Source: Gallionellaceae bacterium (lineage in GTDB: Bacteria > Pseudomonadota > Gammaproteobacteria > Burkholderiales > Thiobacillaceae). Taken from it: DNA of 64,000 bases. The notes beneath the pieces are model-generated. The model was not told where the DNA came from. It made no database searches and saw nothing but the letters and a program-made list of their open reading frames with translations. How positions within the stretch are numbered: position 1 is the stretch's first letter; each line of letters starts with the position of its first letter. The position numbers and the translations under genes were made by a program. Shown in pieces: positions 29,688 through 36,985 of the stretch. The stretch spans positions 124,001-188,000 of the forward strand of contig JAQTLU010000001.1 in the NCBI GenBank assembly GCA_028714735.1, in the 5' to 3' direction.

Positions 29688-31052
29688 TCACCCCTTCCTG
29701 ATCTTGAACGACTTCAGGTAGGCCTCCGGCTTGGACGGGTCGAATTCCTTGCCCATGATCACGTGCTTGGCGTAGTTCGACGGCGGCGCCTTGTAACCCA
29801 GTTCGGCCATGCGTTTGCGCGCATCGGTGGCCAGGAACACCTGCTCGGCGATCTGCTTGTAGTTCACCTCGCCCTTGATGTAGCCCCAGCGCTTCATCTG
29901 GGTCAGCATCCAGACCGCCATCGACTGCCACGGGAAAGGATCGAAATCGACCCGGTCCGGCACGTTCTTGATGTTGCCCAGGCCATCGGCGTAGCGGCCG
30001 GTCATCACCTGCTCCAGCACGATCTCCGGCTGGTTCAGGTAATTGGCCGGAGCGATGGCCTTGATGATCTCCGGGCGGTTTTCCGCCTTGTGGGCGTATT
30101 CGGTCGCCAGGGCGATGGAGCGGAACAGCGCGGCGAAGGTATTGGGCATTTCCCGGGCGAATTTTTCCGAAACGCCGAAGGCACAGCAGGGATGGCCATC
30201 CCAGATGTCGCGCGACAGGGTGTGGATGAAGCCGACCCCCTCATAGACCGCACGCTGGTTGAACGGCTCAGGCCCGAGGAAGCCGTCGATGTTGCCGGCG
30301 CGCAGGTTCGCCACCATGTCGGGCGGCGGCATGATGCGCAGTTCGACATCCTGATCCGGATCGATGCCGTGCTCGGCCAGGAAATAGCGCAGCAGCAGGT
30401 TGTGGATGGAATAATCGAACGGCAGGCCGAACTTCATGCCCTTCCAGCCCTTCGGGTCCATGTTGTTCTTGTGCTTGACGTGCATGGTGATGGCCTGGCC
30501 ATTGATGTTCTCGATGGCCGCCACGTCGGTCGGAATCGCCTGCGAACCCAGGCCCATGCTCATCGCCAGCGGCATCGGCGAGAGCATGTGGGAGGCGTCA
30601 TATTCCTTGTTGATCACCTTGTCGCGCACCACCGCCCAGCCGGCGGTCTTCTGCAAGGTCACGTTCAAGCCCTGCTTGGCGTAGAACCCCATCGGGCCGG
30701 CCATGATGATCGGCGTCGCGCAGGTGATGGGCACGAAGCCGATCTTCAGATCCTTCTTCTCCGGCGCGCCGGGTTCGGCCGCCAGCGCCTGGGCGGCAGA
30801 GAGCGGGAAGAAGGTGGACAGCGCGGCGAACGCGGTGCCGGCACCGACTGCCTGCAGGAACGCACGCCGCTTGACGTCCTCCGGGAAGATGGCGCGCATC
30901 AGGACGGATTCCACGACCCGATCCATCACGGCCTCTTCGCCACTCGGTGCCGCCGCCTTGTCATGCTCGGCCTGGCTGGCATGGTGGCCGCAGGAGCAGC
31001 CACCCCGATGCAGGGTGACGTTGGGATTGAAGGGATTTTTGAATGCTGACAT
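29688..31052 (-). CDS. cyanate/nitrate ABC transporter substrate-binding protein (NrtA/CmpA-like), Tat-type
   Basis: 454 aa from ATG 31052 (MSAFKNPFNPN). It is unusual in having about 60-70 residues before the signal sequence, including RGGCSCGHHASQAEHD near residues 16-31, then a twin-arginine-type motif KRRAFLQAVGAG and a hydrophobic stretch ending near ALA-AEP. The remainder is a two-lobed NrtA-type binding protein (IGFVPITCATPIIMAGPMGFY, DPFPWQSMAVW). With cynS in the operon, cyanate is the likeliest substrate; nitrate or nitrite cannot be excluded. Confidence 0.88.
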   Translation of the reverse strand: MSAFKNPFNPNVTLHRGGCSCGHHASQAEHDKAAAPSGEEAVMDRVVESVLMRAIFPEDVKRRAFLQAVGAGTAFAALSTFFPLSAAQALAAEPGAPEKKDLKIGFVPITCATPIIMAGPMGFYAKQGLNVTLQKTAGWAVVRDKVINKEYDASHMLSPMPLAMSMGLGSQAIPTDVAAIENINGQAITMHVKHKNNMDPKGWKGMKFGLPFDYSIHNLLLRYFLAEHGIDPDQDVELRIMPPPDMVANLRAGNIDGFLGPEPFNQRAVYEGVGFIHTLSRDIWDGHPCCAFGVSEKFAREMPNTFAALFRSIALATEYAHKAENRPEIIKAIAPANYLNQPEIVLEQVMTGRYADGLGNIKNVPDRVDFDPFPWQSMAVWMLTQMKRWGYIKGEVNYKQIAEQVFLATDARKRMAELGYKAPPSNYAKHVIMGKEFDPSKPEAYLKSFKIRKG

Positions 31053-31096
31053 TTTTTTCCTACTCCTCTCGACTGTGAACTTCCGTTCGACAATGA

Positions 31097-31111
31097 GCAG
31101 CAATCATGCCA
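31097..31111 (-). promoter_or_regulatory. candidate sigma-54 promoter of the cyanate operon
   Basis: On the minus strand TGGCAT-GATTG-CTGC: the GG and GC dinucleotides have the required spacing, with two mismatches to TGGCAC-N5-TTGC. The predicted start of transcription lies about 33 bases before the binding-protein ATG. The GAF-type sigma-54 activator is the adjacent divergent gene. Confidence 0.5.
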
Positions 31112-31325
31112 ACCCGATAAACAATTTATAATTTGTCAACAAAACATAAAGTTGTATCTTTGAATACACTAATGTGGCGCCTATTAATTCGGGCGAAACA
31201 TAGTCATATCAAGCTTCTGCGAGACCTGATGCACCATGATAGGGCGTTATTTTTACTCCAGGCACCCAATAAATTCACGATAACAGGGTCTTATAAGCCT
31301 CTGAGTAAGCACGGTTTTTTTAATG

Positions 31326-31358
31326 TTGATTACACATTGATAACAATTTGATATTGTT
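31326..31358 (+). promoter_or_regulatory. phased TTGAT repeats and AACAAT dyad upstream of the activator gene
   Basis: TTGAT occurs at 31326, 31337 and 31348, exactly 11 bp apart, so on one face of the helix. The third copy is the centre of a perfect 17-bp dyad AACAAT-TTGAT-ATTGTT (31342-31358), 27 bases before the activator start. Probably an operator for autoregulation or an enhancer for the divergent cyanate operon. Confidence 0.5.
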
Positions 31359-31385
31359 TGGCCATCGATTTCAAGGAGACCCACC

Positions 31386-33026
31386 ATGGAAGACAACCTT
31401 TCCGTCCGCACCACCCCGGAACGCCTGGTCGACGAAGAACTCCTGGTCGTGCGCGAGTCCGTGGCCCTGCTCAGCAAGAGCCATGACGAAGCCTTCGTCA
31501 TCCGCGAAATACTCCACCTGCTGTCCGAGTTCCTGGGCCTCAACCGCGGCCGCGTGGTCCTGCCCGAGCCGGAAACGGGCGCCTTGCGCATCGTCCACGC
31601 CTATGGCCTCACCCAGGAGGAAATCGAACATGGCAGATACCTTCCCGGCGAGGGCATCACCGGGCGGGTCATGGTTAGCGGCCAGCCCGCCATCGTCCAG
31701 GACGTGGATGCGGAACCCCTGTTCCTGTTTCGCGCCGTCGCCCGCGAAAACCTCCCCCAGGAAACCGTTTCCTTCATCGCCATGCCCCTGGAGCAGGGCG
31801 GCCACCAGATCGGCGTGCTCGGCGTGCACCGCTTGCGCGAGCGGCCACGGCCGTTGTCGCGCGACCTGCAGGTCCTGAAAATCGCCGCCACGCTGATCAC
31901 CCATGTCATTCTGGTCAACGAATTCATCCGCGAGCGGACCAACCGCCTGGAATCGGAGAACCGGGAACTGAAATGGGCCCTGACCAAGGGCCAGTCCACT
32001 TACGGCTCTTTCGGCATCGTCGGCGAATCGCTGCAATTGCGCCGCGCGCTGAAGCAGATCGAACAGGTCGCGCAGACCGAGGCTACCGTACTGCTGCTCG
32101 GCGAATCCGGCACCGGCAAGGAACTGTTTGCCCGCGCATTGCACATGTCCAGCGCCCGCCGGGACAGCCCCTTCGTCAAGGTCAACTGCGGCGCCATCCC
32201 GGAAAACCTGGTGGAATCGGAACTGTTCGGTTACGAGAAGGGCGCCTTTACCGGCGCCACCGGCAGCCGGCCGGGTTACTTCGAGCAGGCCAACGGCGGC
32301 ACGCTGTTCCTGGACGAGGTCGGCGACCTGCCCCTGGCCATGCAGGTAAAACTGTTGCGCGTCCTGCAGGAACACAGCATCCAGCGCATCGGCGCCCAGA
32401 AAGAAGTCACGGTGGACGTGCGCATCGTCGCCGCCACCAACCAGGACCTGCAATTGCTGGTCAGCCAGGGCAAGTTCCGCCTCGACCTGTTCTACCGCCT
32501 CAACGTCATCCCGGTGCGACTACCCGCCCTGCGCGAGCGCCCCGAGGACATCCGCCACCTGGTGCGCTATTACCTCAACCAGCTCGACCAGGGCTATCAG
32601 CGCAACGTCAACATTACCCCCGAGGCCATGCAGCGCCTGACCGACCACCCATGGCCGGGAAACATCAGGCAATTGCGCAACGTGCTGGAACGGCTGATCC
32701 TGCTCGCGGAAGGACCCATCGTCAGCGAAAAGGAAGTCATGACGGTACTGCAAGCCGAGACCCACAATCAGGTGCAGGTGCAGGCACAAGCCCACGCCTT
32801 CTCCCCCGGCGACCTGGCGTCCGGCGCCGCGCATGCCGCCCCGGACACGTCCGAACCGAGCGTGCGCGCCTACCATCCAGTCCAGGAGAGCGACCGTGCC
32901 GCCATCGAGGCGGCCTTGCGGGAAACCGGCGGCAACAAATCCCGCGCGGCGCAACGGCTCGGCATGACCCTGCGCCAATTCAATTACCGGATGAAGGTCA
33001 TGCACATCGAAACCCGCCGAGGCTGA
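31386..33026 (+). CDS. GAF-type sigma-54-dependent activator (NifA-like)
   Basis: 546 aa. N-terminal GAF domain (about 25-175), a short coiled linker, central AAA+ domain with Walker [15 protein letters not shown] loop and Walker [12 protein letters not shown], then a Gln/Ala-rich linker (about 465-490) and a Fis-type HTH ending near ...[23 protein letters not shown]. Domain order is that of NifA/FhlA-type activators; the GAF ligand is unknown. A strong AAGGAGA Shine-Dalgarno fixes the start. It lies between the cyanate operon and the OsmC-rubredoxin operon, both with sigma-54-type promoters, so it is the candidate regulator of both. Confidence 0.92.
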   Translation: MEDNLSVRTTPERLVDEELLVVRESVALLSKSHDEAFVIREILHLLSEFLGLNRGRVVLPEPETGALRIVHAYGLTQEEIEHGRYLPGEGITGRVMVSGQPAIVQDVDAEPLFLFRAVARENLPQETVSFIAMPLEQGGHQIGVLGVHRLRERPRPLSRDLQVLKIAATLITHVILVNEFIRERTNRLESENRELKWALTKGQSTYGSFGIVGESLQLRRALKQIEQVAQTEATVLLLGESGTGKELFARALHMSSARRDSPFVKVNCGAIPENLVESELFGYEKGAFTGATGSRPGYFEQANGGTLFLDEVGDLPLAMQVKLLRVLQEHSIQRIGAQKEVTVDVRIVAATNQDLQLLVSQGKFRLDLFYRLNVIPVRLPALRERPEDIRHLVRYYLNQLDQGYQRNVNITPEAMQRLTDHPWPGNIRQLRNVLERLILLAEGPIVSEKEVMTVLQAETHNQVQVQAQAHAFSPGDLASGAAHAAPDTSEPSVRAYHPVQESDRAAIEAALRETGGNKSRAAQRLGMTLRQFNYRMKVMHIETRRG

Positions 33027-33136
33027 CCGGCCCAGCCATCGCAGGACACCGGACCGACCGAAGGAGCGCCACCCGACGGCACGCCTCCCGACCCTGCAAA
33101 CCGCCGCCGACCACCCGGATGCCGGGTCAAGCCAGG

Positions 33137-33161
33137 GTTTACAATATGTAAACATATTGTA
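33137..33161 (+). promoter_or_regulatory. overlapping perfect palindromes, candidate enhancer
   Basis: GTTTAC-AATAT-GTAAAC (33137-33153) is a perfect 6-5-6 dyad. Overlapping it, TACAATATG (33140-33148) and CATATTGTA (33153-33161) are 9-bp perfect inverted arms around TAAA. They sit about 90-110 bp upstream of the -24 element, the usual enhancer distance. The ACAAT/ATTGT arms resemble the dyad before the activator gene. Confidence 0.6.
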
Positions 33162-33247
33162 GCCATATACGAATATTTAACTTGACAATTAACCGGGTTG
33201 AATTTTTTTTATGTTTATATTCATATATTTACAAATATATAACAATC

Positions 33248-33263
33248 TGGCACAGTCGTTGCT
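33248..33263 (+). promoter_or_regulatory. consensus sigma-54 promoter of the OsmC-rubredoxin operon
   Basis: TGGCACAGTCGTTGCT fits TGGCAC-N5-TTGC exactly, with correct GG/GC spacing. The predicted transcription start is near 33275. It lies directly downstream of a sigma-54 activator gene and of palindromic enhancer candidates. Confidence 0.88.
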
Positions 33264-33349
33264 AATCATAGATCAACCCTGATGGGCCGCGCAGGCGACA
33301 GATCGCCTGGCATCAAACTGACCCTGAATTTGATCTTGAGGAGTGAATC

Positions 33350-33892
33350 ATGACTGAAGCCGCCGTTCTGAATGCCAAGACCGTCCTGGAACCCATCGAC
33401 TCCGAAGGCTTGGCCAATCTGGCCACCAAGGGCAAGGCCAACCCGAGCAACGTGGTTACGCTGAAGGCCAAAACCGTTTGCGAAAGCAAGTTCCGCAACC
33501 TGACCTACGTGCGCAGCCTGGAAGCGCACGTCATCGACGAGCCCCCGCACCTGCTGGGCGACGACACCGCGCCCAACCCCTCCGAAGCCGTGCTGGCCAC
33601 ATTGGGTTCCTGCCTGTCCGTGGGCCTGCATGCCAACGCCGTGGCGCTGGGCATCAAGCTAACCAAGATCGAACTGGAACTGGAAGGCGACATCAACGTG
33701 ACCGCTGTTTGGGGTGTCGGCGACCTGGATCCGGCCAAGAAGCTGGGCTTTACCGATATCCGCGTGAAGGTGCAGCTGGAAGGCGACGCCAGCGAGGACG
33801 AACTGAAGAACCTGGTTGCCCACGCCAATGCCTGGTCGCCCGTGGCCAACACCATGCGCAACCCGGTCAACCTGACCGTCGATCTGGCCTGA
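33350..33892 (+). CDS. OsmC-family protein lacking the second catalytic Cys
   Basis: 180 aa. The OsmC/Ohr fold is recognisable from PNPSEAVLATLGSCLSVGL (Cys88 at the peroxidatic position) and the C-terminal AHANAWSPVANTMRNPV. In two-Cys OsmC/Ohr peroxidases the latter motif reads CPV; here it is SPV (Ser163), so the resolving-type Cys is absent. The other Cys is Cys44. Enzymatic peroxidase action is therefore doubtful; it may bind or carry a thiol or persulfide species. First gene of a sigma-54-dependent operon. Confidence 0.85.
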   Translation: MTEAAVLNAKTVLEPIDSEGLANLATKGKANPSNVVTLKAKTVCESKFRNLTYVRSLEAHVIDEPPHLLGDDTAPNPSEAVLATLGSCLSVGLHANAVALGIKLTKIELELEGDINVTAVWGVGDLDPAKKLGFTDIRVKVQLEGDASEDELKNLVAHANAWSPVANTMRNPVNLTVDLA

Positions 33893-33965
33893 TCCCCGGG
33901 CCATCCGTCACGCCGGCGCCTGCCGGTGTGACGAGGCATCGCAAGCAATCTTCTGGAGAATCGAA

Positions 33966-35138
33966 ATGGATACCGAAACGCGGGAAAGCGCTCCCCAAGT
34001 CATGCAGTTTCCGGATACCGGGGCGATGGCCATGCTGTCCGGACTGACCGAACTGATCGCCGCCGATCTGGCGCCCAAGGTCGTCGACATCGACGTGAAT
34101 GCACAATATCCCAAGGATTTCATGCACAAGCTGGGCGCCATCGGCGGCTTTGCCAGCATGACGCCGGTCGAATTCGGCGGTAGCGGGCGCGGCCTCAAGC
34201 ACGCCATCCAGATCATCGAAGAAATCTCGAAGGAATGTGTTTCCACCGGTTTCCTGGTCTGGGCGCAATACGCCTTGCAGTGGTACCTGACGAATAGCGC
34301 AAATAGCGCCCTGAAAAACAAGGTGCTGCCGCAGGTCGCCATCGGCGCGATGCTGGGCGGCACCGGCCAGTCCAATTCGATGAAGTCCTGTTGCGGCATC
34401 GAGGAAGCGCGCCTGAAGGCCACCAGGGTGGAGGGCGGCTGGAGGATCAACGGCACCTTGCCCTGGGTTTCCAACATCGGCAGCGACCATTACTTCCACA
34501 TGGGCGCCACCGTCGCGGGCGAAACCGGCCTGCTCATCGGCCTGGTCCGGGGCGACCATCCCGGCCTGACCCTGGTGCCCAGCCCGCGCTTCACCGGCAT
34601 GGACGGGACCAATACCTTCGCCTGCCAGTTCCGCGACGCTTTCCTGCCGGAAGACCAGGTGGTCTGCCATCCCGGTGCGGAATTCACCGCCTTCGCCGCC
34701 CGGACGAAATCCGCCTTCATTTTGTTGCAGATGGGCATGGGGCTTGGCCTCATCGACGCCTGCGCGGCCATGATGAAGCGTTCGAACCGAACCCATGCCC
34801 ACGTCAACCGATTCCTCGACGATCAGGTCGAAGACATCGAGTCTGCCCTGATCGACGCCCGTGCCGCCACCTACGCACTGGCCGACCGCATCGGGCGCGA
34901 CGGCAGCGCCCCGTACGTCAAGGAAACCCTGGCGCTGCGCCTGGCCGGCGGCGAACTCTCCCTGAAGGCGGCGAACGCGGCCATGCTGCACCTGGGCGCC
35001 AAGGGCTACCTGCTCAACAACGCCGCCCAGCGCCGCCTGCGCGAGGCCTACTTCATCGCCATCGTCACACCGGCCACCAAACACCTGCGCAAGGAACTGT
35101 TCGAGATGGAACAGTCCGCCGCCTGCTGCACTGCCTGA
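33966..35138 (+). CDS. acyl-CoA-dehydrogenase-fold flavoprotein (possible monooxygenase)
   Basis: 390 aa. The acyl-CoA dehydrogenase superfamily fold is supported by the GGTGQSNSMKS and GGWRINGTLPWVSN segments (middle beta domain) and the C-terminal helical GAKGYLLNNAAQRRLREAY. The usual catalytic-Glu segment of many dehydrogenases (YEGT near the C-terminus) is replaced by IVTPATKHLRK, so it may be closer to the FMN/flavin monooxygenase branch (for example DszC or SfnB-like proteins) than to a fatty-acid enzyme. It ends with CCTA. No acyl-CoA pathway genes are nearby; rubredoxin and its reductase follow. Confidence 0.8.
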   Translation: MDTETRESAPQVMQFPDTGAMAMLSGLTELIAADLAPKVVDIDVNAQYPKDFMHKLGAIGGFASMTPVEFGGSGRGLKHAIQIIEEISKECVSTGFLVWAQYALQWYLTNSANSALKNKVLPQVAIGAMLGGTGQSNSMKSCCGIEEARLKATRVEGGWRINGTLPWVSNIGSDHYFHMGATVAGETGLLIGLVRGDHPGLTLVPSPRFTGMDGTNTFACQFRDAFLPEDQVVCHPGAEFTAFAARTKSAFILLQMGMGLGLIDACAAMMKRSNRTHAHVNRFLDDQVEDIESALIDARAATYALADRIGRDGSAPYVKETLALRLAGGELSLKAANAAMLHLGAKGYLLNNAAQRRLREAYFIAIVTPATKHLRKELFEMEQSAACCTA

Positions 35139-35147
35139 GGAACCAAC

Positions 35148-35537
35148 ATGATCGCCTTCACCGTCAACCTCGATGCCGACACGGCGGCCGCCAAGCTGTC
35201 CGCGGCGGCGCTGGCCGTCCCCATGGGCCTGGTGGCCCATGTCAACGGCCAGGCCAACGCCGCCAAGCGCGGCATCAGCGTGCCGGCGGACCAGATTCTG
35301 GAGATCTTCCGCCCCGACTTCGCCATCCAGGTCTGGAACGCCCACAAACCGGCCGGCATCGATATCCCGCTGCGCATCCACCTGTACGACCAGGACGGCC
35401 GCACCCATGTCGCCTTCCGTACCGCCAGGGAGGTGTTCGCGCCCTATGCCAACCCGGCACTGGATGCCATCGCCGACACAGTCGACCCGATCTTCATCGC
35501 CATCCTGGCCGCACTGGACCCCGACAAGGAGCATTGA
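35148..35537 (+). CDS. DUF302-like protein
   Basis: 129 aa, soluble, no signal. The pattern [41 protein letters not shown] followed by a helical tail fits the DUF302 family, whose function is unknown. It lies 9 bases after the flavoprotein gene and one base before rubredoxin, so it is an integral part of the operon. Confidence 0.7.
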   Translation: MIAFTVNLDADTAAAKLSAAALAVPMGLVAHVNGQANAAKRGISVPADQILEIFRPDFAIQVWNAHKPAGIDIPLRIHLYDQDGRTHVAFRTAREVFAPYANPALDAIADTVDPIFIAILAALDPDKEH

Positions 35538-35538
35538 G

Positions 35539-35739
35539 ATGAACCTGCTGGCCGAACCCGACCTCGCCCTCGCTACCCGCAAGTGGATCTGCCTGGTCTG
35601 CGATTACATCTACGACGAGGCCAAAGGCATCCCCGAGGAGGGCATCGCCCCCGGCACCCCCATGGCGGCCATTCCCGACACCTGGGCCTGCCCGGACTGC
35701 GGCGTCACCAAGGCGGATTTCGAACCCTATACCGATTGA
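35539..35739 (+). CDS. rubredoxin
   Basis: 66 aa. One-iron electron carrier with the four ligands Cys18, Cys21 ([10 protein letters not shown]) and Cys51, Cys54 (CPDCG). The N-terminal extension of about 13 residues before the KWICLVC core is slightly long. It is placed between a DUF302-like protein and its probable reductase, so it should shuttle electrons from NAD(P)H to another protein of the operon, most likely the flavoprotein. Confidence 0.96.
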   Translation: MNLLAEPDLALATRKWICLVCDYIYDEAKGIPEEGIAPGTPMAAIPDTWACPDCGVTKADFEPYTD

Positions 35740-35759
35740 CCGGAGCGGCATCGACAATC

Positions 35760-36902
35760 ATGGATCCCGTCATCATCGTCGGCGCGGGCCTGGCCGGCTA
35801 CACCCTGGCCCGGGAACTGCGTAAGCTGGCACCCGAAGCGCCGATCACCCTGGTCACCGCCGACAGCGGCGCCCTCTACTCCAAGCCCATGCTGTCTAAT
35901 GCGCTGGCGCAAGGGCACACGGCACAAGCCCTGGTCCAGTCGAACGCCCGGGAACAGGCCGCGAAACTGAACCTGGACCTGAAGCCGCACTGCGCCGCCA
36001 CGGCCATTCAGGCGCCGGAACATGTACTCGAAACCGAATCCGGCCGCCTGCCCTACCGCCACCTGGTCCTGGCCCTGGGCGCCAGGCCGCGGCAGCCCGG
36101 CTTTGCCGGCCAAGAACATGTCCTGAGCGTCAACCATCTGGACGACTATGCCCGCCTGCGCGCACGCCTCGCGCCCGGCGCCCACGTAGCCATCATCGGC
36201 GCCGGCCTGGTGGGCTGCGAATTCGCCAACGACCTTGCCATCGGCGGCCATGCGGTGACCTTGCTGGAGACCTCGGCACGGCCACTGGAACGGATGGCGC
36301 CAGCCGGCATTTCGCGCCGACTGCAGGACGGCCTGTCCGGACTGGGCGTGCAGTGGCATTGCGGTAGCGGCGTGGCGTCACTCCGGTCGCAGGATGACGG
36401 CTACGAAATCACCCTGGAAAACGGCACCCGGCTGCATGCCGACCTGGTGCTCTCGGCCACCGGCCTGGTGCCGGAAACGGCCTTGGCGGAAAGCGCCGGA
36501 CTCAGGGTGGCGCGTGGCATCCTGGTCGACCACCAGCTTGCCTGCAGCGCACCGGACATCCATGCCCTGGGCGACTGCGCCGAGGTCGCCGGCCTGCTGT
36601 TGCCCTATGTGCTGCCATTGATGCAACAGGCGCGGACCCTGGCCGCGATCCTGTCCGGGACGCCCTCGCGCCTCACCCTCCCGGCGCTGCCGGTGGCGGT
36701 AAAAACCCCCGCCTGCCCGCTGGTGCTCTGCCCTCCCGCCGCCGGCGCCGAGGGCGCCTGGCATTGCGAACGGGACGATGGCGCCGGGGCCATCTATCGT
36801 TTCCAGGGAGCGGACGACAAGCTGCTCGGCTTCGCGCTTGCGGGCGACGCCTGCGGACAACGTCGACAACTGGCCGGGTTTGCTCCTGCCCTGCTCGCCT
36901 GA
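35760..36902 (+). CDS. FAD-dependent rubredoxin reductase-like protein
   Basis: 380 aa. FAD motif VIIVGAGLAGYTLARELRKLAP (4-25), NAD(P) motif VAIIGAGLVGCEFANDL (about 143-159) and ATGLVPET and ALGDCAEV near the C-terminal third are those of rubredoxin-NAD+ reductases of the AlkT/RubB type. It lies 20 bases after rubredoxin, completing a reductase-rubredoxin pair. Confidence 0.9.
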   Translation: MDPVIIVGAGLAGYTLARELRKLAPEAPITLVTADSGALYSKPMLSNALAQGHTAQALVQSNAREQAAKLNLDLKPHCAATAIQAPEHVLETESGRLPYRHLVLALGARPRQPGFAGQEHVLSVNHLDDYARLRARLAPGAHVAIIGAGLVGCEFANDLAIGGHAVTLLETSARPLERMAPAGISRRLQDGLSGLGVQWHCGSGVASLRSQDDGYEITLENGTRLHADLVLSATGLVPETALAESAGLRVARGILVDHQLACSAPDIHALGDCAEVAGLLLPYVLPLMQQARTLAAILSGTPSRLTLPALPVAVKTPACPLVLCPPAAGAEGAWHCERDDGAGAIYRFQGADDKLLGFALAGDACGQRRQLAGFAPALLA

Positions 36903-36985
36903 ACGCCAGCTGCCACTAAAAGCGGAGCGGGTGTTCCGGCGTTGGACTGAATCAGGATCAGCCTTCGCAGGCCGCGGGCCAGGGC

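Larger units (their letters stand above)
31053..31385. other. 333-bp AT-rich divergent intergenic region
   Basis: AT content rises clearly above the flanking genes. It holds a candidate minus-strand sigma-54 promoter (31097-31111), a near-palindrome ACAATTTATAATTTGT (31121-31136), three TTGAT direct repeats at 11-bp spacing (31326-31352) and a dyad (31342-31358). A 72-codon frame on the plus strand from 31133 has no Shine-Dalgarno or family features and was not called. Confidence 0.7.
33027..33349. other. 323-bp intergenic region before the OsmC-rubredoxin operon
   Basis: GC-rich up to about 33130 with no gene seen, then sharply AT-rich (33135-33250), holding perfect palindromes (33137-33161), an A/T-tract stretch that could bend or bind IHF (33200-33240), and a sigma-54 promoter (33248-33263). 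The leader of about 75 bases to the first gene has a GAGGAG Shine-Dalgarno. Confidence 0.75.

Noticed and set aside
27924-31049. 1041-codon open frame on the plus strand across the cyanate operon
   Set aside because: Antisense to four well-identified genes, with His/Gln/Arg-rich low-similarity translation. It is an effect of high GC at third positions.
31133-31351. 72-codon frame in the AT-rich region before the GAF activator
   Set aside because: No Shine-Dalgarno, no domain, overlaps regulatory repeats; more likely non-coding.
33182-33210. TTGACA as a sigma-70 -35 box
   Set aside because: At 17 bases spacing the -10 position is a T run, not a hexamer; the nearby sigma-54 element fits far better.
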